Source: CBDCWT01 sp965223305
Lineage (GTDB): Bacteria > Planctomycetota > Planctomycetia > Pirellulales > Pirellulaceae
DNA length: 64,000 bases
NCBI GenBank assembly: GCA_965223305.1
Contig: CBDCWT010000085.1
Coordinates: 1 to 64,000, forward strand
Direction: 5' to 3'
Part shown: in pieces, positions 44,135-53,150 of the stretch
How positions within the stretch are numbered: the stretch's first letter is position 1
Layout of the letters: the number at the start of each line of letters is the position of its first letter
Notes under the pieces: model-generated
What the model saw: the letters and a program-made list of their open reading frames with translations, nothing else
The model's database searches: none
What the model was told of the DNA's origin: nothing
Position numbers and translations under genes: made by a program

Positions 44135-45022
44135 ATGGAAACTGGACACGTCATCCGCTTCGCGAAGCAAAAAAACCCGTTTTTGGTGGAGGCCGAGCCT
44201 TGTCCCGACCTGGACTGTTCCTGCTCCACCATCAAATTGACGTTTTCGGAACTGGTCCCGCCCGTTTCCGCACCCTGTGAGCGTTTGACGTTTACGTTGC
44301 GGGTTTGCCTGACGCCACGCAGCCTGGAGGTGGAGTCACTGGTTCATGAGTTTCTGGCCCGCTTCCCCAGTGAACGGATTCAGGAGTTGGCGGATCAGTT
44401 TGAACGCACGCGGGCGAGCGAACGCCGAGTCAAGTCCCTGTTGCTGTCCGGTTCACGTGATGAACTGGTGACCTTTTCAAGCGTGGTTGATGAACGGGGT
44501 GGGGTGCGTGAGGGCAGCACGGATCGAGCTTACTTCTTCATGTTCGAGGGGCGCGAGTTTGTGGTGGAAGACCACTACTGCGCGAATCCCGAGTGTGACT
44601 GCAAGCTGGTGCACTTGGAGTTCTGGGAGCGGGTATACGAAGTGTATCCGAAGCGTTCCATTCGCATCCGGCAACAGATCATGGCTACTTTCACGCTGGC
44701 GGGAAAACTGAAAGAGATTCGCTTCAGCGAAGAGTCGTCCTGCACAACTGAGCACTTGCTGCGGGCCTGGCTTCGCCGTTGCCGCGATCACTTTCCAGAG
44801 TGCCGTCGTCGCTATGAAATCATCAAGGCGATCGGAGCGCGCAGCTTTCCACGAGTGTCCAAGCCGCAGTCGATCGTCGTCAGTGAGAAGTCCAGTCGGC
44901 CGGGCAAACGCACACTACCCAAGGACTCCCAGCAGGCGGTACGGCGCAACGATCCATGTCCTTGTGGGAGTGGTTTGAAGTTCAAAAGATGCTGCGCGCG
45001 ACGGACCGCCGTGATGGATTAA
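44135..45022 (+). CDS. SEC-C zinc-binding protein carried inside the IS66 element
   Basis: The protein has 295 residues from the ATG at 44135 (AGGGGA upstream); the frame opens further back at 44054 without a good start. Two similar cysteine motifs lie in the body: EPCPDLDCSCSTIKLTF (about residue 20) and YCANPECDCKLVHLEF (about residue 145). They suggest an internal duplication of about 120 residues. The C-terminus is a SEC-C motif, RNDPCPCGSGLKFKRCC, which binds zinc. The gene sits between tnpB and tnpC with no frame damage, so it travels with the element. Its role could be DNA binding, regulation or cargo; none is shown. Confidence 0.8.
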   Translation: METGHVIRFAKQKNPFLVEAEPCPDLDCSCSTIKLTFSELVPPVSAPCERLTFTLRVCLTPRSLEVESLVHEFLARFPSERIQELADQFERTRASERRVKSLLLSGSRDELVTFSSVVDERGGVREGSTDRAYFFMFEGREFVVEDHYCANPECDCKLVHLEFWERVYEVYPKRSIRIRQQIMATFTLAGKLKEIRFSEESSCTTEHLLRAWLRRCRDHFPECRRRYEIIKAIGARSFPRVSKPQSIVVSEKSSRPGKRTLPKDSQQAVRRNDPCPCGSGLKFKRCCARRTAVMD

Positions 45023-45124
45023 ACGAACAAGAACAACGTTGCGCGAATTATCGCGAAGTCTCTTGCGCCATGATCAAGCATTGGTTATGTTCATCCGCGT
45101 TCGTCGTGTTTCGCTGACCGCAGG

Positions 45125-46753
45125 ATGGCCTTCATGTCGGCCGAAAAGGACACCCACCCGACTTCTTTCCCACAAGACATCGCTGCGTGTCATGCGATGT
45201 TGGAGGGCGTCTTCCAGTCTCTGGCCGAACGAGACAAACGCATCGGCGAACTCGAAGAGATTGTCGACACGTTGATCCGGGAACGGTATGTACGCAAGAG
45301 CGAGCGTTACGATCCGGATCAACAGGCACTCTTTTCGACTCAGGAAGAAGAGTCGGCTGCCGAACCGCCGAGTGAGGAAGAACCATCATCTCCTCCGAAG
45401 GAGCGAGGTGGCAGTGGCGGACGCCGGCATCTCGATCCTAATGCTCGTCGCGAAGAACGGCTTCACTGTTTGCGAGATGATCAGAAGCACTGTCCAAAGT
45501 GTGGAGCTGTTCTGACCATTGCGGTTGTCGAAGGAAAGCTCTGCTGGGCTTATCAACCGGCGGAAATCTTCGGAGTTCAGCACCTGTATGAGAAGGGCTT
45601 CTGCAATGGCTGTCATGAGCATGTGCAGTTGGCGGACATGCCGCCGTCGATGATTGAAAAGGGAGCGGCTGACGCCAGTCTGCTATCTCACCTAACGACC
45701 AGTAAGCAAGGCGATCATCTGCCCTTGTATCGTTACGAAGAAGTCAGCCTCCGGAACGGCTGGTGGATCCCTCGCAGTACGCAGGCCGGTTGGCTACGGC
45801 AAACGGCCATCACGGCGGTCATTCTGTACGCGTGGATGGCCAGTCGTATCTTGCAGGGGAAGTTGATCGGTACCGATGCGACCGGCGTTCCCGTGCTGGA
45901 ACCGGGCGCTGGCCAGGTTCGCAAAGGAACCGTCTGGACGTATTGTGGGCAGCAGGAGGTCTGCCCCTACTTGGTCTACGATTACTGGCCAACCGGTGAA
46001 GGCGAGGCACCACGCAGGTTTCTCCAAGGTTACGAGGGCTACTTACAGGCAGACGCAGCTAGCGTTTTCGATCAACTTTATCTGCGGGGTCCTGTGTTGG
46101 AGGTCGCTTGCGGTGCGCACATGCGCCGATATTATTACAAGGCGCGATTCTCGGCACCGCACGAAGCCCATCGCGCGTTGGGTTACTTTCGGCAACTGTA
46201 CATGCTGGAACGCGAGCTGAGTGAAGCGTTCCCGGAGGATCGCGGTGCGCAGCGCCGGCTTCGCGCGTTGCCGCTGCTTGAAGGTTTTAAGGGTTGGCTG
46301 GACGAATTGGCACCGACGGTCGTTCCCAAGACGGACATCGCCACGGCTGTCGGCTATGCGCTCAATCAATGGGAGGCGTTCGTTCGGTACTGTGCTGAAG
46401 GCTGGCTCCTGATTGACAATACACGGAGCGAACGGGCGCTGCGTCCGATCGCCATTGGTCGCTCCAATTGGATGTTCTTCGGCAGTGACGGTGGTGGTCA
46501 CACTGGAGCGATCCTGTATTCGCTAGTTGCTTCTAGCAAGGCCAATCGAGTCCATCCGTATCACTACCTGAAAGACGTGTATGAGCGTCTGCCGGCGATC
46601 CGCGAGCGGGGTTCCTCGTTGCCCCTGCTGCGGGATGCCTGCGAGGCGGTTCGCTTCGCCGACGGCACGCGTCCGAAATCGCCGGAGCTGAGGACAGCCC
46701 TCGACTGCCTTCGCGTGCTCAAAGCCGTGTCCGCTGATCGCGTTGATGCGTGA
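45125..46753 (+). CDS. tnpC: IS66 transposase TnpC
   Basis: The protein has 542 residues; an ATG three codons later is an alternative start. A leucine-zipper-like helix (LAERDKRIGELEEIVDTLIR) is followed by a zinc ribbon (CPKCGAVL...FCNGCHEHV) and the DDE domain: LIGTDATGVPVLEPG (first D), YLQADAASVFDQLY (second D region), VACGAHMRRYYYKARF and LLIDNTRSERALRPIAIGRS with the catalytic glutamate. SNWMFFGSDGGGHTGAILYS is the usual C-terminal block. The gene is intact. Confidence 0.96.
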   Translation: MAFMSAEKDTHPTSFPQDIAACHAMLEGVFQSLAERDKRIGELEEIVDTLIRERYVRKSERYDPDQQALFSTQEEESAAEPPSEEEPSSPPKERGGSGGRRHLDPNARREERLHCLRDDQKHCPKCGAVLTIAVVEGKLCWAYQPAEIFGVQHLYEKGFCNGCHEHVQLADMPPSMIEKGAADASLLSHLTTSKQGDHLPLYRYEEVSLRNGWWIPRSTQAGWLRQTAITAVILYAWMASRILQGKLIGTDATGVPVLEPGAGQVRKGTVWTYCGQQEVCPYLVYDYWPTGEGEAPRRFLQGYEGYLQADAASVFDQLYLRGPVLEVACGAHMRRYYYKARFSAPHEAHRALGYFRQLYMLERELSEAFPEDRGAQRRLRALPLLEGFKGWLDELAPTVVPKTDIATAVGYALNQWEAFVRYCAEGWLLIDNTRSERALRPIAIGRSNWMFFGSDGGGHTGAILYSLVASSKANRVHPYHYLKDVYERLPAIRERGSSLPLLRDACEAVRFADGTRPKSPELRTALDCLRVLKAVSADRVDA

Positions 46754-46883
46754 CTCGTCGTCTCTGGAGCCATGGATTGTCGAAGAGCTGACCGCATTGC
46801 TGCCCGACCGTTGGCATGACGCACATCCCGATTGCCATCTTGAGATCAATCGCAAAACGCGGCTCGTCGGGGAAGTCGCATGA
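46746..46883 (+). CDS. Possible 45-residue ORF coupled to tnpC
   Basis: The ATG at 46746 overlaps the tnpC stop region (GATGCGTGA), a typical coupling arrangement. The product, reading EPWIVEELTALLPDRWHDAH and then DCHLEINRKTRLVGEVA, has a balanced composition and lies inside the proposed right end of the IS66 element. No family is recognised. It may be a chance frame, but its position and protein-like sequence make it worth recording. Confidence 0.35.
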   Translation: MRDSSSLEPWIVEELTALLPDRWHDAHPDCHLEINRKTRLVGEVA

Positions 46884-47012
46884 GATCACGCTGCCCAACT
46901 CAGGTCCGGCAAGGCCACTCGTCCCGCTTGAACGCCAGATGCGGTTCCTGGAACGCTTACGCTGCAGAACTGCAAGCATGAGCAGGCTTCCAGGAGTGTC
47001 TCGCTCGCCGCC

Positions 47013-47067
47013 GGAGTTTCGCCGTATCAAGCCAGCCAGAAATCAACGGCTTTGCCGGCGAAACTCC
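47013..47067. repeat. Hairpin: 12-base inverted repeat
   Basis: GGAGTTTCGCCG at 47013-47024 is the exact reverse complement of CGGCGAAACTCC at 47056-47067. The 31-base loop is not T-rich. It sits between the IS66 right end and the fliS stop codon and could end transcription from either side; this is not certain. Confidence 0.55.
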
Positions 47068-47180
47068 TCTGGGTCGCGGTTAAACTCGGCCGTTTGGTTT
47101 GAAGGAACTGTCCGTGTCAACTCGTGGGTGGTTGGCTACACACAGACGTAGACCTTGGAACGCTTGGACCTACTCCACCG

Positions 47181-47687
47181 CTAGGCGTCTAGCTCGAGGG
47201 TGGGAGTGTTGGCGCCCGCTTGGGGAGTGTGAGGGTGGTTGGCTAGGGTGCGCTCCGCGTCGGCGGCTGTGATCTCTTGCGCTGGAGAGTCCTCACCCGC
47301 TGGTGAAACCGGCGCGCTCGGCATCTGCTCGCATACCAGCCGCCATGTCTCTCGCTCTACTAACAAAATCTCAATCGCCTTCTCGATCGCTTCCCCGTCG
47401 CGGCGAAGTTGCGCCTCCGTGAAGAGTTGGAACAAAAACACATAGACACTCGCAACCCGCTTCGTCAATTCGGATTCGTCCAGCTGAATGCCCGCCAGCA
47501 ACTCGGCCACAATCTCCCTGCAGCGAATTACCGACTCGGCCGCCTCGTCGTGCTGGTCCGCCTCCCAATGGACCAATACCTGGCGCGCCGCGGCAATCGC
47601 GCCGTCAATCAACATCAACCGCAGCTTCTGGGGCGTGGCTGTCATCACCTGCGCTTCCAGATAAGAATCGCTGGCAGCTTGGTCCAT
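47181..47687 (-). CDS. fliS: Flagellar export chaperone FliS
   Basis: The protein has 168 residues, with AGAGAGGA before the ATG. The family core SYLEAQVMTATPQKLRLMLI, DGAIAAARQ and ASVYVFLFQLFTEAQLRRD is clear. The C-terminal 50 residues are Pro/Ala/Thr-rich and extra compared with typical FliS of 120-140 residues. FliS binds the C-terminus of flagellin in the cytoplasm and stops early polymerisation. No other flagellar gene is in the window. The neighbouring upstream genes are four GT41-like glycosyltransferases on the same strand, which suggests flagellin glycosylation. Confidence 0.92.
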   Translation of the reverse strand: MDQAASDSYLEAQVMTATPQKLRLMLIDGAIAAARQVLVHWEADQHDEAAESVIRCREIVAELLAGIQLDESELTKRVASVYVFLFQLFTEAQLRRDGEAIEKAIEILLVERETWRLVCEQMPSAPVSPAGEDSPAQEITAADAERTLANHPHTPQAGANTPTLELDA

Positions 47688-48009
47688 TGAAAAATCCTCT
47701 CTAGGAATACCTGTGGGCTCCGATGTTAGTTCTCACCCTCACCCTAACCCTCTCCCGCAAGCGGGAGAGGGGACTTGGGTCTCTGACCGCCTGTGGAGTG
47801 AGGGGAGTTGGGATTCGTCGGCAGTAGTTCTTCGAGGCTCCTCTTGTCGTGTCAGGACGGATCGTCCGGGAGGGCGAGGCTCCTGCGGAGCCTTTTTTTC
47901 TTTGTGCTATTCGGCTCGGCAGGAGCCTCGCCCTCCCGAATGCGCGTTCGCCCTTCCGAATGCAGCATCGGCCGCGCGAGCGCTTTGTGCAACAGTTACC
48001 GCTAGTTTC
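47688..48009. repeat. Repeat-filled spacer with a long inverted repeat
   Basis: The spacer contains CCCTCTCCCGCAAGCGGGAGAGG-type palindromic sequence (about 47748-47769). A long inverted pair is formed by CGGGAGGGCGAGGCTCCTGC at 47867-47886 and GCAGGAGCCTCGCCCTCCCG at 47920-47939, separated by a T-rich loop (CTTTTTTTCTTTG). This is the best terminator candidate of the region and would separate fliS from the GT41 genes. No gene is present. Confidence 0.7.
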
Positions 48010-50340
48010 TCATCGGACCCGGGCTAGCATCTCCTGAAACATTCGCTCGTGCTCCTGCACCGCTTTCGGGCACTCGAACAACATGCCCTTTCGGTCCTGC
48101 GTCATGGCACGGATCTGACGACGACTGTCAAAGTCAGTACCGAACCGAACCGCAAGCCCAATATAATCCTCAATACTGTCGGCGACCGTCTGCAGCACAC
48201 CCATCTGTTGGAGACACCCAGCTGTAAAACGACCACGCTGCTGATCGGTCGGCAAACAGATGATCGGCTTCTCCAACGAGATCGCGTCGAACGTCGTGTT
48301 CACTCCCCCAAAGTGCAACGGATCTAGAACAACGTCGCAACACGCCAATACTTGTAAATACTCCTCACGGCTCAATGCCGGCAAAAACAAAATCCGATCG
48401 ACGACGTCCGGCATCGCCGCCCGAAACCGCTGCTCCAACAATGACGCCGCCTTGCCGTAGCGATCCCGCACCAACACCAAGCGGCCGAGACCGTCCCGAC
48501 GTAGCACTTCGCCCAACACGTAGTCGAAATCGGGATGAAACTTGCCAAGGTTCTGCAGGCAACCATAAAGATGCCCCTCGACAGGTAAACCCAGTCGACC
48601 TCGGTCCGGACGATCAACCGGCAAAACAGTAACTTGCTGGCAAGTTAACAGCGAATCAGCAAGCAGCAGCTCTTCGCTGTAGTGATCCGCCGCACCCGCC
48701 GCTTCGACAACGTCGCTCGATAGATAGTAGTCCACCATCGGGATACCCGACGTCACCTGGATGCCCCACGATGTGCACTGCACAGCCGCCAGTCTCAGAA
48801 ACGGTAGGAAGTAGTTCATCGGGTCCGTCCCGATCTCCCAATAGCAAAGCAAGTCGAACTTCGCGCTGGCAATCGCACGCGCCGCCAGATCAAATCGCTC
48901 GGGATACGCAACCAACGAAATCCCACGAGCATCGAACGCTCCCCGCAACCGTGAAACGCCTAGTTCGGAGCAAACGACACAAACCTCGAAGAGATCGGGG
49001 TCGATCTGCTTCACAACGCTGCCAAGACTGCGGAGAAAGGCCTTCTCATGGGACCGGGTCACCACGAATCCGATCCGCGGCCTGCCACCCAGTGATCGGC
49101 GACACTCGTCGGGATCGCGACCTAACGAACCAGCTCCATCGCCGAAGTACCGCTCATAGATGCCAGCGACCGCTTCCTTGAAGTGCCGTAGATTGCCAGC
49201 GAGAAACTGAGCGTTGAACGGCGCGGACACGAGTTCTCCCGCAACATGCGCGAGAGGAAACTGAATGTCCGCCCCAGCATGGCGCTGCGCTGTCTGCATG
49301 GCCTCAACATAGTACGACTCTATCGACTCTGCCGACTGGAACACCAGCGGACAAGCCACCGATACCCGCAGCTCCGCTAAGGGATCGTCCGTGTCAACAT
49401 GAGCCGCCAGTTCATAGAACTCACGACCCCTCGAAACATCCCCGATGCGACACAGTAAATTACCGACCTCCTGCGCAGCGCGCGCGGATGTTGGATCGAG
49501 GCGCAGTGCCCGCTCGTAGCAAGCGGCCGCCCCGTTGACCTGCTCGCAACGATCCAAAACCTGGCCCAACAAGACATGTGACTCCGCGTTCTTAGGCTGG
49601 AGGTCTACGGCCTGTTGAAAAGACTTGACAGCCTGATCGTCCAAGCCCATTTCTACACACAGATTTCCCAAGTTAACTTGTGCCTCCCAAAGCCGCGGGT
49701 CGCAACTGACCGCTTTGTTGCAGTACTCCAAAGCCTCCACTAACTCGCCGCGTGAGCGGAGCAGCTGTCCCAAGTTGGTGAGCGCAGCAGCAGCTCGCCC
49801 GTCAAGCTGAATTGCCCGGCGGTAGGCCGCTTCAGCTGCCTCCTCTTTGCCTTGCTCGCGCAGAGTGTTGCCCAAGTTGACCAGCGGTTCGGGCCAAGCT
49901 GAATTCCGCTCAATCGCCGCTTCATAACCCGATTGGGCTCGGTCTAGCCGCCCCTGGCCGAAGTAGACGTTGGCCAGCCCAAAATGAACATCCGCTGAAG
50001 CGGGGTGCTGGTTCGCCAGTTCGGAAAAGACTTGCTCGGCGTCGTGCAGTCGATTGTCCGCTGCCAGAGACTGCGCCAGTTGCAGATGGATCGCCAGCAC
50101 GTCGGGGCGGATCGCCGCCGCCTGCTGGAAACAGCTGACTGCCTCTGCCACGCGTCCAATATCTCGACAGAGGATGCCAAGGTTGAAATGGGCTTCCGCG
50201 AACGCTGGCTGCAGCGCTAGTGCCCGCCGGTAGCATTCGGCCGCGGCCTCATGCTTTTGCTGCTTCTTGAGAGCGACGCCTTGACGGTTTAAGGCATCAG
50301 CCTGATCCAACTGTTGAGATGGAGAAGTGGAAGATGACAT
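48010..50340 (-). CDS. TPR protein with GT41-type (OGT/SPINDLY-like) glycosyltransferase domain, copy 1
   Basis: The protein has 776 residues. Residues about 1-330 are nine or ten TPR units (HEAAAECYRRALALQPAFAE, AHFNLGILCRDIGRVAEAVS). A linker leads into a GT41-like domain from about residue 430: FVVTRSHEKAFLRSLGSVVK, LLCYWEIGTDPMNYFLPFLR, QCTSWGIQVTSGIPMVDYYL, LGKFHPDFDYVLGEVLRRD and the nucleotide-sugar site LDPLHFGGVNTTFDAISLEK. The order matches OGT C-terminal blocks (SGALFMDY, LYKIDP, NGHTTGMD). OGT-like enzymes add a single sugar to serine or threonine of proteins, selecting them with the TPR domain. The nearest downstream gene is fliS. Confidence 0.82.
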   Translation of the reverse strand: MSSSTSPSQQLDQADALNRQGVALKKQQKHEAAAECYRRALALQPAFAEAHFNLGILCRDIGRVAEAVSCFQQAAAIRPDVLAIHLQLAQSLAADNRLHDAEQVFSELANQHPASADVHFGLANVYFGQGRLDRAQSGYEAAIERNSAWPEPLVNLGNTLREQGKEEAAEAAYRRAIQLDGRAAAALTNLGQLLRSRGELVEALEYCNKAVSCDPRLWEAQVNLGNLCVEMGLDDQAVKSFQQAVDLQPKNAESHVLLGQVLDRCEQVNGAAACYERALRLDPTSARAAQEVGNLLCRIGDVSRGREFYELAAHVDTDDPLAELRVSVACPLVFQSAESIESYYVEAMQTAQRHAGADIQFPLAHVAGELVSAPFNAQFLAGNLRHFKEAVAGIYERYFGDGAGSLGRDPDECRRSLGGRPRIGFVVTRSHEKAFLRSLGSVVKQIDPDLFEVCVVCSELGVSRLRGAFDARGISLVAYPERFDLAARAIASAKFDLLCYWEIGTDPMNYFLPFLRLAAVQCTSWGIQVTSGIPMVDYYLSSDVVEAAGAADHYSEELLLADSLLTCQQVTVLPVDRPDRGRLGLPVEGHLYGCLQNLGKFHPDFDYVLGEVLRRDGLGRLVLVRDRYGKAASLLEQRFRAAMPDVVDRILFLPALSREEYLQVLACCDVVLDPLHFGGVNTTFDAISLEKPIICLPTDQQRGRFTAGCLQQMGVLQTVADSIEDYIGLAVRFGTDFDSRRQIRAMTQDRKGMLFECPKAVQEHERMFQEMLARVR

Positions 50341-50747
50341 CGGTTTCCCGCGATTGCTCCCCGCGACGGTGTGAGTTGGCTCGTGCGCTTCTAGGTGGTT
50401 CGATCAAGCTCGACTTGTTCCATCAGGTGCCCGATCGTGTGGAGAGTGACGTTCCGGCTTTGAAGTTGTGTTCTTGGCTCAATCGGAAGTGCGAAGCGTG
50501 AGTGAGGAGTGACTTGCGTTGGTACACCAGCTCCCCCTCGCTGACGCTTCGGGTTACGATGAGGACCACCGTTGAGTGGATCGCTTTGTTCTGGGGCCTT
50601 TCGGCTCGGCGGGAGCCTCGCCCTCCCGATCGCATTGCGCAACGGCGAACCTTAGTCTCAGCCGCTTTTTTTCCAACCTACTGTGGAGCCCTCCCCGGAC
50701 GCTACGCGTCCGACCCTCCCGCTCTCGCGGGAGGGTGATGAGAACGG
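50341..50747. repeat. Spacer between GT41 copies 1 and 2 with a repeat stack
   Basis: The order of units is CCCTCGCTGACGCTTCGGGTT (about 50533), GGCTCGGCGGGAGCCTCGCC (50602-50630) and GGACGCTACGCGTCCGACCC plus CTCCCGCTCTCGCGGGAG (about 50697-50736). The spacer at 53151-53621 has the same order and also shares a GACGTTCC...TTGAAGTTGT segment, so the two spacers are copies of one another. No gene is present. Confidence 0.75.
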
Positions 50748-53150
50748 CTAGTTGGGGCCGTTTCTCACTAGGTTCTCGAAGATGCGCTCGTGCTCTCGGA
50801 CAGTAGTGTCGTCGTCGAACAGCCGCCCGCTGTGCGCGAGGATCTCGCTGTTCGTCGCTTGCCGAAATTCCGCATCGGAGCCAAGCCGTACAGCGAGTTC
50901 TATGTACTCGCGTGAGTCTGCAGCGACGCAGCCGGTGAACCCTAACTGGCGGTAACATCCCGCTGTATAACGCCCGCGATGGTATGCAGACGGACACGTT
51001 AGGATCGGTTTACCCAACGATAGACCGTCATACGTCGTGTTGACGCCGCCAAAGTGTGGCGGATCGAGGAGCACATCGCTCGCTTGTATCAGGGCTACAT
51101 AGTCACTCACCTCTAGTCGCGGTAAGAACACGACTCGATCGAAAACGTCAGGCAACGAGCGACGGAAGCGCTCCGTCAGCACGCGGGCACTGTGGCCCTT
51201 GGGGTCCGCAGTGATCACCAGCAGCGACTGCTCGGTTCGCTGCAAGATCTCGCGCATGATCGGATCAAAGTCGGGATGAAACTTGCCGGGCTGCTGCGCG
51301 CACAAGAAGATCGAGTGCCGGTCGGGAAAACCGAACTTGGCTCGCGGCGATACTCCACAGGCCGCGGTGAGACGTTGCCGGAAGCAGAGCAGTGACTTGG
51401 CGAGCACAAGCTGCTCGGTATAGTGGTCCGCCGCGTCTGGTGGTTCTACGCACTCGCTCGATAAGTAGTAGTCGATTGTAGGAATTCCAGACGTGACCTG
51501 AATCCCCCAAGACGTGCATTGGATCGGCGCCAGCCTGAGAAAAGGCAAGAAGTAGTTCATCGCATCCGTGCCGATCTCCCAGTAGTACAGCAAATCCAAC
51601 TCGGTCGCATAGATCGCGTCTGCAACTAGATTGAGTCGTGCTGGCAACGGAATCAGCTCAACCACACCGCGCAAACTTGATTGTCCAATACGCTCGATGC
51701 CAGTCCGCGAGCAAAACACCAGCACCTCGAAACGCTCGGGATCGAGGCGCTCGAGAACTCCGCTTAACGACTTGAGAAAGATACCCTCGTGCCGGCTGGT
51801 TACCACGAGGCCGATCTTGATCCGTTCGCGCGTTCCCAACTCCCACTCCGGTTGTGGCCAGCGGTTGTGCAGGTCTGCGAAGATCCGTGCGTAGGCCTCT
51901 CGAAAAGGGCGGACGTTGTGTGAGAAAAACTGAGCGTTAAATGGCGGGGCCGTTGCAACGTCTAGCAGCCCTCCGAGTTCCTGTGGAATCTTGCTCTGCG
52001 CGTACTGTCCGCACAATGTGAGCATGCGGTCCCAGGTCTGCTGCATTGACTGCGCATCAGGAAAAACCGGCGGACAGACCATACCCGCTCGCAGTGGCAA
52101 CAGCGGCTGTGAAGGATCACGGCTTGCGGCTTGCCGAAACTGATCGGTTGCTTCTTCGTACTGCCCGACATCTACCAGTGCCGAGCCAAGATTAGCGATG
52201 ACCTTCGCTTCCTGAGGTGCTGCGGCCACTGAACGCCGCAAGAACTGAATCCCCTCTTCCGTCCGGTCCAAAGTGCGGAGCGTCATCCCAAGATTGTTGA
52301 GAATCTCCGGACTCTCCGGCGAAAGCAGAAGCGCCTGGCGAATCCACTCTTCTGCTTCTTCAACGTGACCGTACTCTCTGAGGGCGTTTCCCATGTTGTT
52401 GAAGGCATCTGCGGAATGTGGCTCGAGCCGACACGCCTCGTTGAAGCAGTCGATGGCCAGATCCAGCTCGCCTCGGTTGAGATATACGATGCCCAGATTG
52501 TTATGTGCCGCGGCCACACCTGGGTCGAGCTGCAACGCCGATCGGTAATATGGAATCGCTCGGGCGGGAAGACCTGCGTCTCGCCACGCGTTGCCGAGGT
52601 TGATCAGTGCCTCGCCGTAGCCTGGTTGCAGCGCTACGGCCGCCTCGTAGCACTCGATCGCTTCGTCGAATCGGCCGGAGTTCTTATGGACAATGCCGAG
52701 GAAATGGAGCGCCTCGGCAGAGTCCGGCGTTTGGCTCAGAGCCAGTTCGAAACACGATTTGGCAAGTGCCAGTTCTCCGTTTTCGTAGAGTTCTACGCCG
52801 ACATGCAAGAGCCCGTCCGATGCGCGATACCCTAGGCGCCGTGCCTGGGTGATGTGAGTCGATGCTGGTTCAGGCTGCCCGTTGCAGAGCAGCGCCAAGG
52901 CAAGATTCGTGTGGTACTCGCCCATCTGCGGGCGAACGTCGAGGGCCTGTCCAATCAGTTGAATCGACCGGTCGAAGTTGCCCGACTGAAAGGCGGCGAA
53001 TCCCAGTAGGTGGAGCGCGTCGGCATGTCCGGGTTCCCGGTCAATGACCTGCTCATACAATCGAATTGCTGACTCCAAGTCGCCCAGGCGATGTAACTCC
53101 CGCGCCTGCTCGAATACAGACTCTCCAGTCAGTTCGACCGTGCTCTTCAT
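50748..53150 (-). CDS. TPR-GT41 glycosyltransferase, copy 2
   Basis: The protein has 800 residues with about ten TPR units (SAIRLYEQVIDREPGHADAL, FDEAIECYEAAVALQPGYGE) followed by the GT41-like domain: IGLVVTSRHEGIFLKSLSGV, LLYYWEIGTDAMNYFLPFLR, QCTSWGIQVTSGIPTIDYYL, PGKFHPDFDPIMREILQRTE and LDPPHFGGVNTTYDGLSLGK. All blocks of copy 1 are kept. The TPR part differs most, which fits different acceptor choice. It is preceded and followed by the repeat-filled spacers. Confidence 0.82.
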   Translation of the reverse strand: MKSTVELTGESVFEQARELHRLGDLESAIRLYEQVIDREPGHADALHLLGFAAFQSGNFDRSIQLIGQALDVRPQMGEYHTNLALALLCNGQPEPASTHITQARRLGYRASDGLLHVGVELYENGELALAKSCFELALSQTPDSAEALHFLGIVHKNSGRFDEAIECYEAAVALQPGYGEALINLGNAWRDAGLPARAIPYYRSALQLDPGVAAAHNNLGIVYLNRGELDLAIDCFNEACRLEPHSADAFNNMGNALREYGHVEEAEEWIRQALLLSPESPEILNNLGMTLRTLDRTEEGIQFLRRSVAAAPQEAKVIANLGSALVDVGQYEEATDQFRQAASRDPSQPLLPLRAGMVCPPVFPDAQSMQQTWDRMLTLCGQYAQSKIPQELGGLLDVATAPPFNAQFFSHNVRPFREAYARIFADLHNRWPQPEWELGTRERIKIGLVVTSRHEGIFLKSLSGVLERLDPERFEVLVFCSRTGIERIGQSSLRGVVELIPLPARLNLVADAIYATELDLLYYWEIGTDAMNYFLPFLRLAPIQCTSWGIQVTSGIPTIDYYLSSECVEPPDAADHYTEQLVLAKSLLCFRQRLTAACGVSPRAKFGFPDRHSIFLCAQQPGKFHPDFDPIMREILQRTEQSLLVITADPKGHSARVLTERFRRSLPDVFDRVVFLPRLEVSDYVALIQASDVLLDPPHFGGVNTTYDGLSLGKPILTCPSAYHRGRYTAGCYRQLGFTGCVAADSREYIELAVRLGSDAEFRQATNSEILAHSGRLFDDDTTVREHERIFENLVRNGPN

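Larger units (their letters stand above)
43294..46960 (+). mobile_element. IS66-family element with an extra SEC-C gene
   Basis: The proposed ends are GTAAGCTGGGGTGG at 43294 and its partner GAACGCTTAC ending at 46960 (GTAAGCGTTC on the other strand). Only the outer six bases match perfectly. The element holds tnpA (43343), tnpB (43708), an additional gene (44135) and tnpC (45125), all in the plus direction. No matching 8-base target duplication was found next to these ends (CAGGCGCG versus GCTGCAGA), so the end positions are provisional or a flank has been rearranged. Confidence 0.75.

Noticed and set aside
43286..46968. 8-base target duplication for the IS66 element
   Set aside because: The bases next to the proposed ends (CAGGCGCG and GCTGCAGA) do not match.
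46719..47030. Minus-strand frame of 103 codons across the IS66 right end
   Set aside because: Antisense to tnpC and spans the element boundary, with no motif.
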